A DNA stretch of 29,933 nucleotides from a virus. The position numbers were made by a program, and so were the translations under genes. The stretch's first letter is position 1. Each line of letters opens with the position of its first letter. This document shows positions 28,112 through 29,933 of the stretch, piece after piece. The notes beneath the pieces were generated by a model, which was not told where the DNA came from, did not search any database, and saw only the letters and a list, made by a program, of their open reading frames with translations. The stretch covers positions 1 to 29,933 of IMG/VR virus record IMGVR_UViG_3300040815_000636. One strand, 5' to 3'.

Positions 28112-29314
28112 ATGGAGCGTAAGCTAATTGAACTACTTATTGGTGACGAGTCTGAGGTCGCGGTTGAAGCTATCAGTTTAGTAAAGCACCCAGCCATTGA
28201 GGAAAATTTTATCTTTTTCTCTAAGGAGGGTAAGAAAGACAAGTTTGTTTCTTTAGCCAGCGTAGAGGACGAAGAGAAGCGCATGCTCATTGGCCCTGCT
28301 CTAATTCCTGACAAGCACATCCCACGATACGATGAGCTTAAAGACGAAGAGTACGACGTTTACTTTTCTAAAGACACAGTAAAGCAGGCTGCTGAAATGT
28401 ACCTCAAGCAGAACCGCACCAACGATCACACTTTTGAGCATCAGGACGCAATCGACAATGTGTCTGTAGTCGAGTCATGGGTTGTTACAAATCCAGAGAT
28501 GGATAAATCAAAGCATTATGGACTAAATGTACCTGAAGGCACTTGGATGGTTCGAGTCCACGTTGCCAACGACGAGATGTGGAAGTTTGTCAAGGAGCAA
28601 GAGGTACAAGGCTTCTCGATCGAAGGTTATTTTGTAGACAAAATTGAAAACATGAGCAAACGAGCAAATCCAATTATGGACACCCTGAACGAGATTAAGA
28701 ATCTTTTGACAGGCAAGCGCAAGCTATATGCAGAGGCAAAGCTAGAAGACGGTCAGATGCTGGTTACTGACGCGGAAGAACTAGCTGCTGGAGTGGAGGT
28801 TAAGACCATTGACGAAGAAGGCCAGCCAGTAGAAATCCAAAACGGCAAGTACACCACAGAAGCAGGTGTAGAGCTTGAGGTATTTTCAGGCGTTCTGACG
28901 GAGTATAACGGAGAAGTAAAGGCTACGGAAGAGAAGGTAGACGAAGAGGTAAAGAAGGAGGAGTTAAGCCGAAAAAAAACGCACGTTAAACACCGTCTAG
29001 CTTTAAGAAAAATGGTAATGGAAAAATACGGCAACATGGCTGAGTTGCGAAAACTAGGTCGTCAAGAAATGCGGACGTTGACACATGAGCTGGTGGTCTT
29101 TTTTGAGAATCCAGACCCTACATCATCTCGTGCTGACGAATTACTTGAATTTTGCGAACGTGTAGTTGATCCGCGCGGCAACATTGAGATTGTTACCGTT
29201 GGCTACGTAAATAGCTATGAGGTAGAAATATTGTTCTACAACGCTAATAATACTGCGGTAGAAGAAGTTGAGGCGGCTTTATATCGTGCAGGTTACAACG
29301 TAGAATACGCATAA
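28112..29314 (+). CDS. Prohead protease (XkdF-like) with extra C-terminal array-type domain
   Basis: A 400-residue protein. Residues 1-175 match the XkdF-type phage serine protease: AISLVKHPAIEENFIFFSK at the start, MLIGPALIPDKHIPR, then NDHTFEH (H106 and H110) and GFSIEGYF (S169), the probable catalytic His and Ser. Residues 180-290 are an acidic, scaffold-like part (GQPVEIQNGKYTTEAGVELE) usual in Bacteroidota homologues. Residues 292-400 are not usual: helices, then IEIVTVGYVNSYEVEILFYN and a helix (VEEVEAALYRAGY), similar in plan to the small array proteins. An A8 run at 28972-28979 sits at the boundary. The protease matures capsid and scaffold; its gene uses the array junction as its start. 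Confidence 0.8.
   Translation: MERKLIELLIGDESEVAVEAISLVKHPAIEENFIFFSKEGKKDKFVSLASVEDEEKRMLIGPALIPDKHIPRYDELKDEEYDVYFSKDTVKQAAEMYLKQNRTNDHTFEHQDAIDNVSVVESWVVTNPEMDKSKHYGLNVPEGTWMVRVHVANDEMWKFVKEQEVQGFSIEGYFVDKIENMSKRANPIMDTLNEIKNLLTGKRKLYAEAKLEDGQMLVTDAEELAAGVEVKTIDEEGQPVEIQNGKYTTEAGVELEVFSGVLTEYNGEVKATEEKVDEEVKKEELSRKKTHVKHRLALRKMVMEKYGNMAELRKLGRQEMRTLTHELVVFFENPDPTSSRADELLEFCERVVDPRGNIEIVTVGYVNSYEVEILFYNANNTAVEEVEAALYRAGYNVEYA
28972..28979 (+). other. A8 run between protease core and C-terminal domain
   Basis: Eight A residues encode the KK of SRKKTH. A -1 shift here ends at TAA 28987-28989 after about three codons. A +1 shift ends at TAG 28998-29000 after about six codons. An in-frame ATG at 29012 could start the downstream domain separately. 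Slippage would produce a protease of normal size. Confidence 0.4.
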
Positions 29315-29325
29315 ATAGACAAAAC

Positions 29326-29604
29326 ATGACTTACAAAGAAGCAGTCGAAGAAATAGCTTACGAATTAGAGGTAGGCATGAATTGCAAACTAGGAAAAATA
29401 TCTAGCAGCGGCAATCATTTTGTAATTGATGTCGAAGATCCAAACGGTTTTCCTCCAGCGGATTTTGAAGACATGGCTTATGATGGGCTAGAGTATTTGT
29501 TAGAAGAAAAGGCTCACAGCACCTTTGTGAGCGTAGGGTGGGATGTTCTGTCAGGTGAAGTAGTACAGGTATCCATAACCTTTGAATCCTCTTTACGTCG
29601 GTAA
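29326..29604 (+). CDS. Small acidic alpha/beta protein related in plan to the array (92 residues)
   Basis: A 92-residue protein after an 11-base gap of different sequence (ATAGACAAAAC). It starts MTYKEAVEEIAYELE, has a strand (NHFVIDVED), a helix (FEDMAYDGLEYLLEE) and two strands (FVSVGWDV and VVQVSITFES), the same order as array genes 4 and 8. It is probably an array relative located after the protease. The next gene starts on its stop codon (TAATG). Confidence 0.7.
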   Translation: MTYKEAVEEIAYELEVGMNCKLGKISSSGNHFVIDVEDPNGFPPADFEDMAYDGLEYLLEEKAHSTFVSVGWDVLSGEVVQVSITFESSLRR

Positions 29605-29858
29605 TGTGGGATAGAATCTACGATATATGGATTGGTGACGAGGACGCAGAGCTTCGCAATATGATTGACGAGTTTCGAATGGACTATGTTCTGAATCGAA
29701 AGTTCATGGTTGCTTTAGACCTCATCGAGTCGGCTGTAGCCAACTGGGATTACACAGAGGCTGAAACTTTATTTCAGGAGTATGCACCAGCAGAAATGGA
29801 CTACTATGACAAAAGACTTTTTACAACACTTTTAAGAGACGCTAATTATGGCATTTAA
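29604..29858 (+). CDS. Small acidic helical protein (84 residues)
   Basis: An 84-residue all-helical protein (AELRNMIDEFRMDYVLNRKF, then AVANWDYTEAETLFQEYAPA), rich in Asp, Glu and Tyr, ending LRDANYGI. The TATGGCATTTAA end holds the ATG of the next head gene (29848), an 11-base overlap. Its ending is shared with array gene 10, so the two may be distant paralogues. It may be a small head component or array relative; no family is recognised. Confidence 0.68.
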   Translation: MWDRIYDIWIGDEDAELRNMIDEFRMDYVLNRKFMVALDLIESAVANWDYTEAETLFQEYAPAEMDYYDKRLFTTLLRDANYGI

Positions 29859-29933
29859 ATTTTTTGACGAATTAACAGCGGCAGCGGGCTTTCAAGATTT
29901 GCCTGAGCCTATGATCCTGCACAACCCAGATAC
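29848..29933 (+). CDS. Head-associated structural protein (start; continues at base 2 of the window)
   Basis: This is the N-terminal part of the 270-residue protein described for 1-778. ATG 29848 lies inside the last codons of the preceding gene. The first residues are MAFKFFDELTAAAGFQDLPE. Reading across the closure adds 17 residues before the in-frame TTG at 17, so the gene is not truncated in the real molecule. Confidence 0.85.
   Translation, partial: MAFKFFDELTAAAGFQDLPEPMILHNPD
29883..29933. repeat. Terminal direct repeat, right copy (circular closure)
   Basis: Matches 1-51 except C29916 in place of T34. The change is silent, so it is a real variant in the sequenced population or a sequencing error; it does not argue against circularity. 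Confidence 0.93.

Larger units (their letters stand above)
25511..28114 (+). repeat. Eleven copies of the gene junction TAAACAACAGAGATATG
   Basis: Each of eleven consecutive gene boundaries has stop, ACAACAGAGAT (or a 1-2 base variant), and ATG. The following ATGs are at 25525, 25764, 26060, 26323, 26484, 26714, 27005, 27298, 27537, 27807 and 28112. The spacer is 11 bases except 12 before 27005 and 18 before 27807. I did not see the element at other gene starts; most other genes of this genome overlap or have different short gaps. It has only a weak Shine-Dalgarno-like AGAG. Confidence 0.92.

Noticed and set aside
25511-28114. The repeated junction as a CRISPR or other spacer array
   Set aside because: Intervals are 161-307 bases, each contains an open reading frame, and the repeat is placed exactly between stop and start codons. 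No cas genes are present.
1-29933. Lysogeny module (integrase, repressor, attachment site)
   Set aside because: No integrase or recombinase motif and no CI-like repressor was found; the small HTH candidate at 12495 alone is not enough.

Overview
The window is a complete circular phage genome of about 29.88 kb. The last 51 bases (29883-29933) repeat the first 51 with one synonymous difference, and the gene that starts at 29848 continues in frame at position 2. All recognisable genes are on the + strand, tightly packed and often joined by ATGA, TAATG or GTGA overlaps. The longest gene-free stretch is about 174 bases (10795-10968). The host is probably a member of the Bacteroidota, perhaps an aquatic flavobacterium. 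One promoter fits the Bacteroidota TTTG-N20-TAnnTTTG form exactly, a second is close to it, Shine-Dalgarno sites are scarce, and several protein families (XkdF-type protease, portal C-terminal domain, DUF6712-like adaptor, WGWY tail chaperone extension) are ones I know from Bacteroidota phages and prophages. A tape measure protein is present and no sheath gene is seen, so a siphovirus is most likely. I see no integrase, repressor, DNA polymerase, tRNA or CRISPR.

Layout, following the circle from the early promoter. 10917-16075: early region, with small unknown genes, an OB-fold-like SSB candidate, a replication initiator whose gene contains four 22-bp iterons followed by an AT-rich stretch (probable origin), a second replication gene, a NinG-like nuclease and a sigma-like factor. 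16097-17571: small and large terminase. 17568-25227: tail assembly chaperone with a -1 frameshift site, tail completion proteins, baseplate and hub proteins, tape measure. 25273-28100: an array of eleven small acidic genes. 28112-2894 across the junction: XkdF-like protease, two more small acidic genes, a head structural protein, scaffold candidate, major capsid protein, tail tube candidate, terminator. 2958-7557: metallophosphoesterase, large receptor-binding fibre with two GH54-like domains, two accessory genes. 7565-9882: portal and head-tail adaptor. 9925-10899: lysis cassette (holin-like, two mini membrane proteins, T7-lysozyme-like amidase), then terminators.

The most unusual part is the array at 25322-28112. 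Eleven consecutive small genes, and the protease gene after them, are separated by almost the same junction: stop codon, ACAACAGAGAT, ATG. The proteins are 49-97 residues, acidic, and mostly unlike each other, although several share a helix-strand-strand plan. A similar domain forms the C-terminus of the protease, directly after an A8 run where either frameshift ends translation within a few codons. This looks like an expandable cassette array inside the late operon. Its function cannot be read from sequence alone.
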